In this document: positions 12,435-22,365 of the stretch, one piece after another
Position numbering within the stretch: the first letter of the stretch is position 1
Layout: each line of letters opens with the position of its first letter
Assembly (NCBI GenBank): GCA_025201375.1
Contig: JAIWZP010000099.1
Span: forward strand, 1 to 56,091
DNA from: Gongronella butleri
Lineage: Eukaryota > Mucoromycota > Mucoromycetes > Mucorales > Cunninghamellaceae
Length of the DNA: 56,091 bases
Direction of reading: 5' to 3'
Notes under the pieces: model-generated
What the model was told of the DNA's origin: nothing
The model's input: only the letters and a program-made list of their open reading frames with translations
The model's database searches: none
Program-made: the position numbers and the translations under genes

Positions 12435-12777
12435 CGTCAGCCACGCGTCTGGCCGAGTTTCAAGCGCGTGTGCGCTGTTTTATGGCCGCATACCATAGAT
12501 ACTATCCATGATCTGGCAATAAGCCGCGCCTGCAAGAAAAAAAGCAGTAAGAGTGAGTGGTGTGTGTCCGTGAGCACGTGCGGGGCAACCGCGCGTTTGA
12601 CGTGGCCCGGCTGCGTTCTCATCATCCTCAGGGGCGACAAAACGAAAGCGTGCCGTGCCTTTTTTTCGCTTTTTTTGTTCCTTTTAGCTTACCCGAGCCA
12701 GCCTGTTCAACTTTTGTATAGTTCAGCTGCAGCAGATCATTGACCCACGCCAAGAGTTCAGTTCTGGATTCGCCCAT
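11369..12777 (-). CDS. BIM1: EB1/Bim1/Mal3 microtubule plus-end-tracking protein (6 exons)
   Basis: Binds growing microtubule tips in the cytoplasm and recruits other plus-end proteins. Exons (minus, 5' to 3') 12777-12693, 12529-12494, 12395-12299, 12161-12152, 12043-11528 and 11440-11369 give 271 aa. The N-terminal calponin-homology domain covers about residues 1-105, with [13 protein letters not shown] and [16 protein letters not shown] Ser/Thr/Arg/Ala-rich linker follows (about 110-170), then the EB-homology coiled coil (about 175-235). The last residues are DEDETF; a terminal ETF is known from Bim1 as a CAP-Gly ligand. Exon 4 is only 10 nt and codes the V-D-K before IIPVDK; it is needed to keep frame and the conserved motif. 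Intron 2 ends in an uninterrupted run of 30 T. Confidence 0.93.
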
Positions 12778-13243
12778 GGTGATGAAAAAGTCAAAAAAGA
12801 AAAAAGAGTCGAGATGAAAACAAAGGGGGCAAGTACAAAGGAGAAAAGGAAAGGGACGGGGGGCGGCCGCCCCCCTTTTTTTTGGCCCCTCGTGCGAGCG
12901 GAGTTTCAACATCCGCCCTGCCAAAAAAAAATGAGGTGACACAAACTGGCTTGACATCTTCGTAAAATGTCCCCTCTCTCTTCTTCTGCTTGCATTCACG
13001 GGCAATGCAGCCCTTTTGCGCCTATCTGCCAATGTCATGCACATTGACAACTTGGAGCGCCCGGCCTACGAGCCGAAAATCGGGCGCAAACAGCCTTGAA
13101 ATCGCGCCGTTTTCTAATGTTTGTTTCCTTTTTTTGTCATTTTATTGGTTTATTGGAGATGAACAAGGTCTACGAAAAGTCAAGGGTGCGGAATAAATAA
13201 GGATATCATGAGGATGCAAAGATGTAATGGCATAAACCGCCAA
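12778..13243. other. Spacer between DOLPP-like gene and EB1
   Basis: The 466-bp gap contains the EB1 promoter and the 3' end of the upstream PAP2 gene, both on the minus strand. TTTATT at 13140-13145 and 13150-13155 reads AATAAA on the minus strand and is the likely poly(A) signal of the PAP2 gene. No gene is seen. Confidence 0.5.
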
Positions 13244-13906
13244 TTAGGACACAATGGCCCGGATGGCCGGCAATTGTGCATCTAGGAACGTGAGCAGTGT
13301 GTGGTGAAGACCCTGCCACTGGCTGTGCCACAGGATGGCCAGCGACACGCCAATGAGCGAGCCCACAAGCACCTGTTGGAACGTGTGGTAGCCCAATTGC
13401 ACGCGCGACCAGGCGAGGGCAAGGGCAAACAGCGAAAGCACAAGCACGACCCAGTCGTGTGATGGCATCGCGCAGTGCGAGTACGCGGCAAAGAACATGA
13501 TACCCTGCGAATGCGTCGATGGCATCCCGTAACCCGCTTGCCCGTGCGGCCGCGGCTGCCGCCACACCCGTTTCAACACTTTGCCAACAATGGCGGCAAA
13601 AACAGCACCAAGCGCCACATACATCACATGCAGCGACCGGCTGTATAGACACGAAATAAAGACCACCAGAGCAAACCAAAGCTTGGCCTAAAAAAAAGGG
13701 GGGAAAGAGCGAAAAATCAAAAATCAAAAGAAAAAAAAAAAAAAAAGCGACGTGAGTGACATTTTTGGCGGCTTTTATCGTCTTGTTCTTTTTTTTTTTA
13801 CCGTGGCAAGGACAGACAGTAGGCCGCTCATCGACTTTTGTGCAATATTGAGATCAGCAACAAGATGGAAACAAAGAAAAACGGAAGAAGAGGTGACGGA
13901 GCTCAT
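13244..13906 (-). CDS. PAP2-family lipid phosphatase, dolichyl-diphosphatase-like (2 exons)
   Basis: Exons 13906-13802 and 13687-13244 give 182 aa. The three phosphatase motifs of the PAP2 superfamily are visible: KRVWRQPRP (motif 1), MPSTHSQ (motif 2 with its His) and SRVQLGYHTFQQ (motif 3, Arg and nucleophilic His). Hydrophobic helices surround them. The spacing resembles dolichyl-diphosphatase (Cwh8/DOLPP1), which recycles dolichyl diphosphate on the luminal side of the ER after N-glycosylation, but the protein is shorter at the N terminus than the 230-240 aa usual there, so another PAP2 lipid phosphatase is possible. The start was taken at the first in-frame Met after the TATA box at 14031-14040; a second Met lies 25 codons later. 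Confidence 0.8.
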
Positions 13907-14030
13907 AATTTCTCGTTGTTCTAGATTTCAAATAAGGTGGAACGCCAAAATATCGATGTCTCCTTGAAAAAAAGATAAAGCGAGAGAGGGGACCCGGTTT
14001 TATTTCCTTCGCGCTTGATCTTGCTCGTAC

Positions 14031-14040
14031 CTTTTATATA
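14031..14040 (-). promoter_or_regulatory. TATA box of the PAP2 phosphatase gene
   Basis: Minus-strand TATATAAAAG, about 125 bp upstream of the start codon at 13906. Confidence 0.6.
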
Positions 14041-15784
14041 TTATAGGCCCACACTGGCGGCACCCCCACATATCGCACGTTGCCCAATCGGACTACGGAC
14101 GGGCACTGCGCAGCCAAACCAGCGCGCAGGCCACAAAGCATCAGTGCCGGTGCCACCAGGGCCGTAGTCGCCGCCGCAGCACCAATGACAGCAAGAGATG
14201 ACGCGAACTTTTCGCTTTTTTTTAAAAAAAAAATGCGGCGCGCGTGGCCCGCCCCGGCTGCCTGGATGACGGACGGGCCATGCCATTGTGAGTTTAACAG
14301 CATCGCACATGGTCGGGGTGACAAAAATTAAGTTGCGAGGGTGGTGCGAGGTATCAGCCCTGTGCCATTTCAACCTTTTTTCAACCTTTTTTTTTGTTCC
14401 TCTTGAGGCAATCCGCCATTCTACTGAAATTCTCACAGAATATTCCACTGCGGTTGGAGAATGGTTGCTGTGACAACGACAAGGATGCTTCTGCGCCAAC
14501 AAAGAGTCATGAGGCCGCTCGTTTGGCACATTGTACCACCGAAAACTGGAAAGACACGCATTTTGCTCCCACGGCCCGCCCTGTGCTTGGGTCCCGCAGT
14601 CATTGTGACTGACAATGGCCACCACTCACCTTTTAGAAACAAGAAAACGCAAATGGCACGCGTGTTCGCCGGGAAGATTCCGGCTGTAAAAGGTTCTTGG
14701 ATGGATTTTCGAAAAAAAAAAAAAAAGAAAAATATAAAATACTGTAACGCCACGGTCGCACCCGACGGGCTTGGGCGCGTCAAAAGATTCCTCGCGTAAA
14801 CAGGTTTCGAAGAATCATCCATTCTGTGTCATATGCAGGGCTCGACAGGATCACGGGTTGAAAAAAATCGCGCAACTTTTTAAAAATAGATTTTTTTTCG
14901 CGTAAAAACAATCCACCCAGCCGTTCAATTTGTTCCTGGGTACGTCATGGCCGTGTATTGTTGGAAAAGACTGCTGGGAAGAGGTGAGTGGTCGATGATG
15001 TGGCTGCGGGGAAAAAGCACGAGCCAAGATATTGGGCCGTACTCGGACGATGTGCGTGCCAAGCATACTGGCACCAATCATTATACCCGCGCCACTCGCA
15101 CCTGGATCACCAGATCCACGGTCCGAGACCGGTGGCGCGCAGCAAAAACGGGGCCTAGACAATCGCTAAATCCGGTGCGCGCAAATTACTGCAAAAATCC
15201 TGGCGCCCGGGTGGGGGTTTCTTTGGCTTTTTCTTGCTTGCTTATCATGATTGCCTGCCGCGGGCTTCATCGTGCCAGGATAATGATTTATCCACTTGCT
15301 GGCACGGTCAGCGCGTCATGTTGACATGCTAATGACGACTATCGGACCAAAAATAACAAAATCAGTCATCAATTGTCAGAGGCCGCGCCGCAGCTTGGCG
15401 ATTGACCCACCGCTAACAAGCTCTCGTTCCGTTGCTTGCCGTGTGACAATTTCAAGTGCTTCGGTTGAAAAGAACAAATGTCACCCTTTCACAAAAGCGA
15501 AATTTCTCCATAAACCCGCGATTGCACGCGATCTATCCTACCTTTGCCAAGGCAAGCAAGGATGCCCATATGCCCTTTTCATCTTGACGCTTCAGGAAAT
15601 GCACTCGGATTTCCAGCGCAAATTTTGCACGGCGAGAAACACGCCATTTTCTCTAAAAAACGGATGTTCTCAAGCTGCTTCGGCAGCCAGGCACTGTGCT
15701 GCCCCGAAACGTATGCCATTGAAAAGAGGAAAACGAGAAACACTTGCAGGATCCCAGTGAAGAGCCGTTGCAAATACTGCTAGA

Positions 15785-16600
15785 GGGCACCACACGCCAA
15801 CCAAAAATCGAGCCATTCGAGCTCCCAAAACCAAAATCGAAAAAATCGGTCTTCAGAATTCAGCCAAACTTGCAAACAAGAGAGAGCTCAATGTAAAACC
15901 ACGGGAAATGCCAAAAAAGAACGGGGTCCATCAGCTCGTTGGCGAGCAATGCACGATTTTGGATTTAACTTTGATTGAGAATTACACGGGAAAACGCGCT
16001 CAAAGATCTTTGCTTACGCGCCCACTAGCAAGAGATGCTCCAGTTGCATGAATCTGATGCAAACACCGGAGCAGGAAATACAAGACAGACGCGCTTTTAC
16101 GACGCGTCAAAATCCATAATAATCTTTGGAGCGCGCTGGCGCTCCCGGAACTTGTATTTTTGAGCGATCATCAATGCTCATGGACGTATCAGGCCGTGCT
16201 CTTTTTAGTGATACGCGTTTCGTGGCGCTGTAAGAATTTCTCGTCAAGTTAACCTTGAGTTGAAAAAACTGCTTAAAACTTGTTTTGCTGCAAAACCAGT
16301 CGATGGACCTTTGGTTTTTATTTTGGTTTTGTTCGTAAATGAGAGCCGTTCACCTTTATGATAGAATGGCGTGGCGATCTGAGGACCTAAATTTCGTCGA
16401 TCGCAAATCCATGACCGTACCCCTAGGAAAATCCGTGATTTTTGAAAATGGTGGCAGCGCGCGATCCAGTGGGTGCAGAGTCTCAGGAGTGGGCTTATTT
16501 GAACAAGAAAGCTTACTATCTTTAATAAAAGAGCAGATGTGCATTTATAAATAATAAAAACGCGGGATGACGACCAAAAACAATAAAACATCGTTCGTTA
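15785..16600 (+). repeat. Dispersed repeat R1, copy A
   Basis: Diverged member of a family found by eye at five places. Shared landmarks, in order: GAGCTCCCAAAAC..ATCGAAAAAAT, CCAAACTTGCA, AACCACGGGAAATGCC, a GAGCAATG block, GTTAACCTTGAG.TGAAAA, ATGGACCT, a GTAAATGAGA block and AATGGCGTGGCGATCTGAGGACCTAAA. No long open frame runs through it and I see no terminal inverted repeat or target duplication, so the class (solo LTR, non-autonomous element or old pseudogene family) is open. Edges are approximate. Confidence 0.7.
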
Positions 16601-17473
16601 ATCGTCATTTCCTCGACAACTACCTACTTGATCTCCATTTTTACAAAGTACACGAATTAACAAAGAGTAAAAGCATCTTCCATGGTACTGGTGCTCATTT
16701 TATCCGCTAATAATGGACAATAATGCTTTCAAAATGACGAAAGAGCATAAATTTGAGATTCTTGGCGTTTGCGCGACTCAAAGTGAATGATTGACATCGC
16801 TGGATTTCTGAGGCTACCATTCCCTGGCTCAAGCGTGAGGTCAAATGGGATTGGATTTGCAAATGACGGTCGTCTTTTTGACTCAAATCAATCAGCAAAA
16901 GCACATTCCGGTCACTTACTCTACAACGGCCGACCCGATCCATGCAAACTAGACCTTAAAAAAATCAGCGCGTCGAGAAATAACAAGGATTTGATTTCCA
17001 AGATGCTTGGCTCAGTTCTTTGTGAATTGGCTGCAAATTACGGTATTTTGCTCTATTTATGCTTTAATTCAAGCAGATCTCTACCAAATGGGTTTAAACT
17101 GACACGAGAGACTCGAATGGGAGTGACGCTTGTCCGTCCGTCAATGTCAGGTGCAATGAACCAGGCACAAATTGCGATGTTTATATACAAGTTGCAAAAA
17201 TGGGTATTTGAGAAAAACGTCGTTTAAAATGACGTTGTATCCTATTGAATTTAAATTCGTTTGAATGGCGTTGTCACGCTTCATCTAGTGTGTGAAAATG
17301 AGCTTGCTGGGCTTGCCAAGATCAAGAGTAATTGCGCTTTCAAGAACGCGGACAAGCAAATATAATGGCTGGCGCGACGCTTCAAAGTCCGCCGACGAAA
17401 AAAGAAGCGGGACGGGTTGCATTGGCATTGCATTTCTCGTTTCTTTCCACTCCACGATTTTTTTTTTTCACAA

Positions 17474-19118
17474 ATGAGCTTTCGCAAGCGCAACGCGGAT
17501 CAACAGCCCAAGCTTCCGAGTGGCTCCAAGCTGAGTGCGTACAATGGGCAGCTGCTGGTGTCGACGGGCGTGCCGTCGCTGGATGACATTCTCGGTGGCG
17601 GTCTTCCTGTGGGCACGGTGTTGCTGATCAAGGAAGATCGAGCGACGACATACGCGCAGCTGCTGCTAAAATACTTTGTTGCGCAAGGCATTGCGTCCAA
17701 GCAGCATTGTGCGCTTGTTTCCAAGGATGAGGATCCGATGGAAATGGCGCGCCAGCTCATGTGGCTCGCGTCCTCCGACGCCGATATGGACGACGACGAC
17801 GAAAACGTCAAAACAAAGTCATCCGCGGACAATGACCGCATGAAGATCGCCTGGCGCTATGCACACTTGAAAAAATTCGATACCACTGTCAAACAAGGTA
17901 AAAAATCCCTTTCCAAAAAAAAGATAAATGTTCGCGTGTCGCGTCGCGCTCATCGATATTTTCTTTTTTCTCTCTCTCTCTCTTTTTTTTTGACCAGCTC
18001 CGCCTTCCCCGGCGCCATCGGCCACGCCATCGACCGGTGACGCGAGCAAAGACGCCAAGGAACAGCCTGCGCCATACTGCAGCATGTTTGATCTGACGAA
18101 ACGGATCCCCGAGACCGTGCTACAAGAAGCGAGCGTGACCATGATCGACCCGTCCATTGACACTGGTGGCAATGGCGACGGTGATGACGACAATGATGTG
18201 GACGAATACCATGATCTACTCAAGAGGCTGCGCAAGGTCGTGCTGGACGGCCAATTCAGCTCGGCCGTCCCAGTGCCGCCCGGCACCACACGCCAGGCAT
18301 TGAGGATAGCCATCCACTCGCTAGCGTCCCCAAGCTGGCAATCAAAGACGCCGCATGTAAGCCCGCACACAAATGCAAAAATGTCTGAGCCCCTTTTTTT
18401 GTGGTTTCAGAGAAGAAATGGAAATTCAAGCGATTTTTTTTTAGGATTTGTGCAAATTCTTTCAGACACTGCGCGGCTTGCTGCGCTTTTCGTTTGGCGC
18501 CGCCGTAGTGACACTGCCAGCCTATTTATATGACGAAATGCCTAATTATGTCCGCCGCGTGGAACATCTTGTAGACGCTGTGCTGGAAATCGAATCTTTT
18601 GCTGGTAAAAACACGAAAAACAAAAGAAAGAAAGAAAAAAGAAGAGCAATTGGCCTGATAATCGCGTGTCTCATTCTCTCGTACCCTCGTTTTCTCGTTT
18701 TGGGCCGTCCCTAGGCTCGCCAAAGCACAATGATCAGCCGTACACGCAAACGTACCACGGCTTCTTCCATGTTCACAAGCTGCCCGTGCTCAATTCGTTG
18801 CTGCCACCGAGCACCAAGCTGTCCGTGCTTTCTGGCGGTGGTGCCAATGATCTGGCGTTCAAATTGAGGCGCAAGCGCTTTGCCATTGAGACATTCCACC
18901 TGCCGCCTGAAGGTGGCGTCACCACGCGTCGGACCGAGCCACCTGCGGCCACCCAAGCGGCACCCTCGTCGTCCACGTCGCACCAACAACAGCAGAAGCA
19001 ACAACAACAACAACAACAACAACAACATGCGAAACCAAAAAGTGGCTCTTTCCAAAAGCGTGTACCAGGTTTGGGATGTGGATCCTTGCCAGGCAGGCCA
19101 GACCCGCTGGAATTCTAA
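17474..19118 (+). CDS. ELP4: Elongator complex protein 4 (4 exons)
   Basis: Subunit of the Elp4-5-6 RecA-like hexamer of Elongator, required for wobble-uridine (U34) modification of tRNAs. Exons 17474-17897, 17998-18356, 18445-18604 and 18715-19118 give 448 aa. Family marks: STGVPSLDDILGGGLPVGTVLLI near residue 30 (RecA-like start without a full Walker A), YCSMFDLTKRI, PYTQTYHGFFHVHKLP, LAFKLRRKRFAIETFHLPPEG and the C-terminal GLGCG....DPLEF. An expanded Gln tract (CAA-rich, about 18983-19026) sits between the last two conserved blocks and is probably a disordered, length-variable insert. Poly(A) signals AATAAA at 19120 and about 19140. The glycosyltransferase gene starts only 178 bp downstream. 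Confidence 0.93.
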
Positions 19119-19296
19119 AAATAAAACAATTTCCGCCAAAAATAAATTGTTGTTTTTACTGCTTTCCAAGTCCCCTTTTTTTCTTTTTCTTTTTTTTTTT
19201 TCTTTCCTCTTTGTTTTTGCTTTTTTTCTTCCCCCCCGTTTGTAGATATCCTTTTTTTCGTTTGCTTCTTTTTTTATTGTTATTCAGAGGAAAGCC

Positions 19297-21507
19297 ATGC
19301 CTGCTGATCTCCCTTTGTACAAGTCTGAGCAACATGGGCCACGTCGGCCGAGGCAAAACAAGCGGTTAATTCTGCTTTGTGCGCTTGTGGGTATCTTTTT
19401 TGTGTTTTATATGAATGCGCGGATCGCAAGCCCATCATCCAGCCTTGATCAAGACCTGCTGGAACAGGAGCAGCAGCAGCAGCAGCAGCCAGATAGCATG
19501 TACGAGCCAATGACGCCGCCACCAGTGGTGCAAGAGCCTGTCGACGAGCACGATACCACGTTTGACCGCCCACCAGCGGATCATCCGCCAAAGGACGAGA
19601 CTGCTGTTGCGCCGTCGACACACGCGGACTCGCACAAGCCCGTGTCGCAGCCCTTTGACGAGGCAAAGGACGATATCATCATCAACAACTCCAATCACTA
19701 TACGTACTTGCTCGTCGTCACATCCGATGCCGCCTCTATGGAACGTCGCCGCTTGATCCGCGAAAAGTACTTTGGCCTGCGCAACAATCTATTGCCCTGC
19801 ATGAAGTTCAATACAGACATTTTCTACAAATTCTGGATCCATGGCGGCGCCCCCAAGCCCGATACGCCTCTTCGACGCCAATATGAGGCCGAAAAGATGG
19901 AATGGAACGATCTGGCCGAGCTTCCCGTCGCCACGCATCTCAGCCAAGCCAATGTCATCAACTGGGTAAGACGATAACAAAAAAAATGAAAAATTGAAAA
20001 AAAATGGCTCATATTTTCCTCTCTTTTTGACTAGGTTGAAACGAAATTGGCCGCCGAAGACATCACGTACGACTATTTGATCATCCAGGACATCAACACG
20101 TTTGTGCGTCTCGAGTCTGTCAAGCACGAATTGGATTCGGGCGTCATTGGTGGCAATACCGAGTCGCCATTCACGATCAATTCGGACGCGCCGACGAACA
20201 TTGTGTGGGGCACGTTCCGCGGCGACGAGCGCGACAATGACGCGGTCGTTGTTGGTGCGCGTGCCATCAAGTTGGCGCTGGAGCACCGCCAAGAGATCGA
20301 AGCCGCGAGCGAAAAGGGCGAGACGTTGCTGACGGGCATGTACAAGTACTTCCAGGCACTGGATGCTGCTGCGACGGCGCCGTCGTCGTCGTCCAATGCC
20401 GATGACAAGGATCCCGAAGCCGAGGCACTCGAGCGTGGCCTCAAGGTGCCTGAATTTATCCGCGAGGACGGGCCCGACGTGTCGCCTCGCTTCATCCGCT
20501 GGGAAAACAACGTGGAATCCGTCCACACCGAAGATATCGTCGTGTCTCAGGTCTACCAAGGCGCCGAATTCATCGATCTTGCCCGTTGGACCCATCTTAA
20601 CCCGGTGCGTGTCTGCTATCGCTCGGCCAGCCGCTCCGCCAGCCAATTGCCTCTCGAACCCCTCGATGATGACGAGGATGTTGAACAATTGCTCAAGGAG
20701 CAGCACGATGAGGACGCTGAAGACGGTGACAGTGACGACGACATGGTCAATGTTGACGACGACGGCGTGCAAGACACGAAAATCAATGGCAAACACGATC
20801 CATCCACCTTTGCCGTCGTCACCTCGTCCTTTATTTACGACGCGTGTATGGAACCCTCCGCCACGCGCGCCGCACAGAACAAGCGCGATTATGCACTCAA
20901 GCATGGCTATTCGTTTGTGGCGCGATCGGCCGAATTCGCACAAGAGGCCGCGCGTGGCCAGCGAAAGACGGTGTGGGGCAAAGTGGACGTGATTGAAAAG
21001 GTGCTGCCAAAGTACGAATGGCTCTTTTGGCTGGACATGGATGCGGTCATCATGAACCAGGACCGCCGCCTCGAGGACTTGCTGGAGGACGTCAAGCAAA
21101 GATACCCCTACGGTGCCGCCACCTTTGACGAGCGCGTCGATCTCGTGATTGCGCGTCCGCACCGCGACCCCATGATCAACGCCGGCGTCTTCCTCATCCG
21201 CAACACGCCGTGGGCCATGCAATTCCTGCGCGAGGTCCAGCGCACCACATCCTGGTTCCAAAAGGGCTCCTCCTACGAGCAGGGCGCCATGTGGGACATT
21301 ATGCGCAAGTCCGAACACGAGGCAAACGTCTTTTTGCTCGACCGTGACGACCACACATTCAATACCTTCCCCAGCTACTACAAATCCGGTGACTTTGTCG
21401 TCCATTTCGCCCCCGACAAGTGCCCCAACGACGCAACCGTCAAGGGCCTCAACGCCGCAGACAAAATCCTCGCCGGTGAAACCGTCACAAAGACCGACTT
21501 GGAATAG
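19297..21507 (+). CDS. Two-domain type II glycosyltransferase: GT31-like half fused to GT34 (2 exons)
   Basis: Exons 19297-19965 and 20035-21507 give 713 aa. A basic N-terminus and one hydrophobic helix (about residues 24-43) predict a type II Golgi membrane protein, followed by a Gln run and Pro-rich stem. Residues about 130-330 look GT31-like (YLLVVTSDAASMERRRLIREKYFG), but where GT31 enzymes have their DxD the text reads QDINTF (D242-I-N244), so metal binding may be lost. After an acidic linker (about 445-475), residues about 487-700 match GT34 (Gma12/Mnn10 type): FAVVTSSFIYDACM, KTVWGKVDVIEKVLP and WLDMDAVIMN with an intact DxD at D557-M-D559, then NAGVFLIRN and VVHFAPDKC. Likely transfers galactose or mannose to N- or O-glycans in the Golgi; substrate unknown. 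The single intron falls within the first domain. Confidence 0.85.
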
Positions 21508-22365
21508 AAAAAGACACTTGACCCAAACCACCAACCACTTTTTTGCATAGCTTTTCTCCCTTTTATTTTCCCCCACAACATGTACATTTGAAATTAAACG
21601 CCTGTTTGATACACACGCACACCAGAGACTTGGATGAATGCGATGCAGCTATTTTTGAACGAGGTCGACCATGCAGATGGCCAGACGAATGCAATATAGT
21701 ACAAATTGGGCAATTTCGAATCCAAAAAAAAAAAAAAAAAAAAAAAATCGGGCGGGTTCGTTTAAAGCACTGGGCTGTAGATTATCGTGTGACGCAGGTT
21801 TCAATGGCGCGCGAGCAAGCTGTAAAAAAAAAAAATCTGGAGGCACAGCAGGCTGTCAAAGTTTGAAAAACACGCTTTAAGGTGTTTAAAATGTGAACGT
21901 GTACGTTTTTGTGCAGTGTAGCGCGATGCTTCAAACAGTGAAATGATAGAACGCGTCAGTATCTGTTCACTGAGGCCGAAATACCGGTATGAATGGATCA
22001 GATGCATTTTTTGTGTGCAAAATCCAAAATAGATGAAAAAAAATCGTGCTGCTTGTGCATTTTCTCGGGCACTTGTTGTAGATATGCTGATTGACTTTTT
22101 TCATGTTTGTTCGTCCTTGGCCAGGGGTCATCTCGACGAGAATTGATCTCCGTGGCTTGCGCGGATGGCGTGGGGCGTGCCATTTGAGATTTCATACAGC
22201 AATCGCAAGGCTCGCAACGTCAAAAACGATTGAAAAGCGGATTTTTAAATGTAAACGTAGAACATGTTTTTCAATGAGTGACAGAAATTTATTAAGTACA
22301 TGGAAGGGGAAGGATAAATGGGGACTAAATAAAAAAAGAAACAAAAGGGAAGGAAAGCAAGGGCT
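21508..22365. other. Convergent spacer with repeat R2-A
   Basis: 858 bp between the convergent glycosyltransferase and peptide-transporter genes. It holds the 3' UTR of the former, repeat R2-A, an AT-rich unassigned part (about 21930-22280) and, on the minus strand, AATAAA (TTTATT at 22288-22293) for the transporter. Confidence 0.55.
21640..21930 (+). repeat. Dispersed repeat R2, copy A
   Basis: Matches 45300-45595 in the same orientation with moderate divergence. Shared blocks: CATGCAGATGG.CAGA.GAATGCAA, ATAGTACAAATT, TCGGGCGGGT, ACTGGGCT, GTGACGCAGGTTTCA, TCTGGAGGCACAGCAGGC and TTTTGTGCAGTGTAG. This copy carries an internal A run of about 25 absent from the other. Edges are approximate. 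Confidence 0.75.

Larger units (their letters stand above)
13907..17473. other. Gene-free interval with repeat R1-A
   Basis: About 3.6 kb. The part next to the PAP2 gene (14040-14330) is GC-rich and holds its TATA box; 14700-15780 shows no coding signal; 15785-16600 is repeat R1-A; 16600-17473 is AT-rich with one 146-codon frame (16787-17227) that resembles nothing I know. The ELP4 promoter occupies the end. Confidence 0.5.

Noticed and set aside
14041..14324. 96-codon minus-strand frame resembling a small hydrophobic protein
   Set aside because: It runs through the TATA region of the PAP2 gene and has no plausible start or splice context. Reported only as a compositional oddity.
16787..17227. 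146-codon plus-strand frame after R1-A
   Set aside because: No conserved motif, and no promoter or splice context. Treated as chance in AT-rich sequence.
19789..21576. 595-codon open frame on the minus strand opposite the glycosyltransferase
   Set aside because: It is a shadow of the plus-strand gene, caused by its GC-rich third positions. It has no recognisable domain, and the plus-strand frame carries clear GT34 motifs and a signal anchor.
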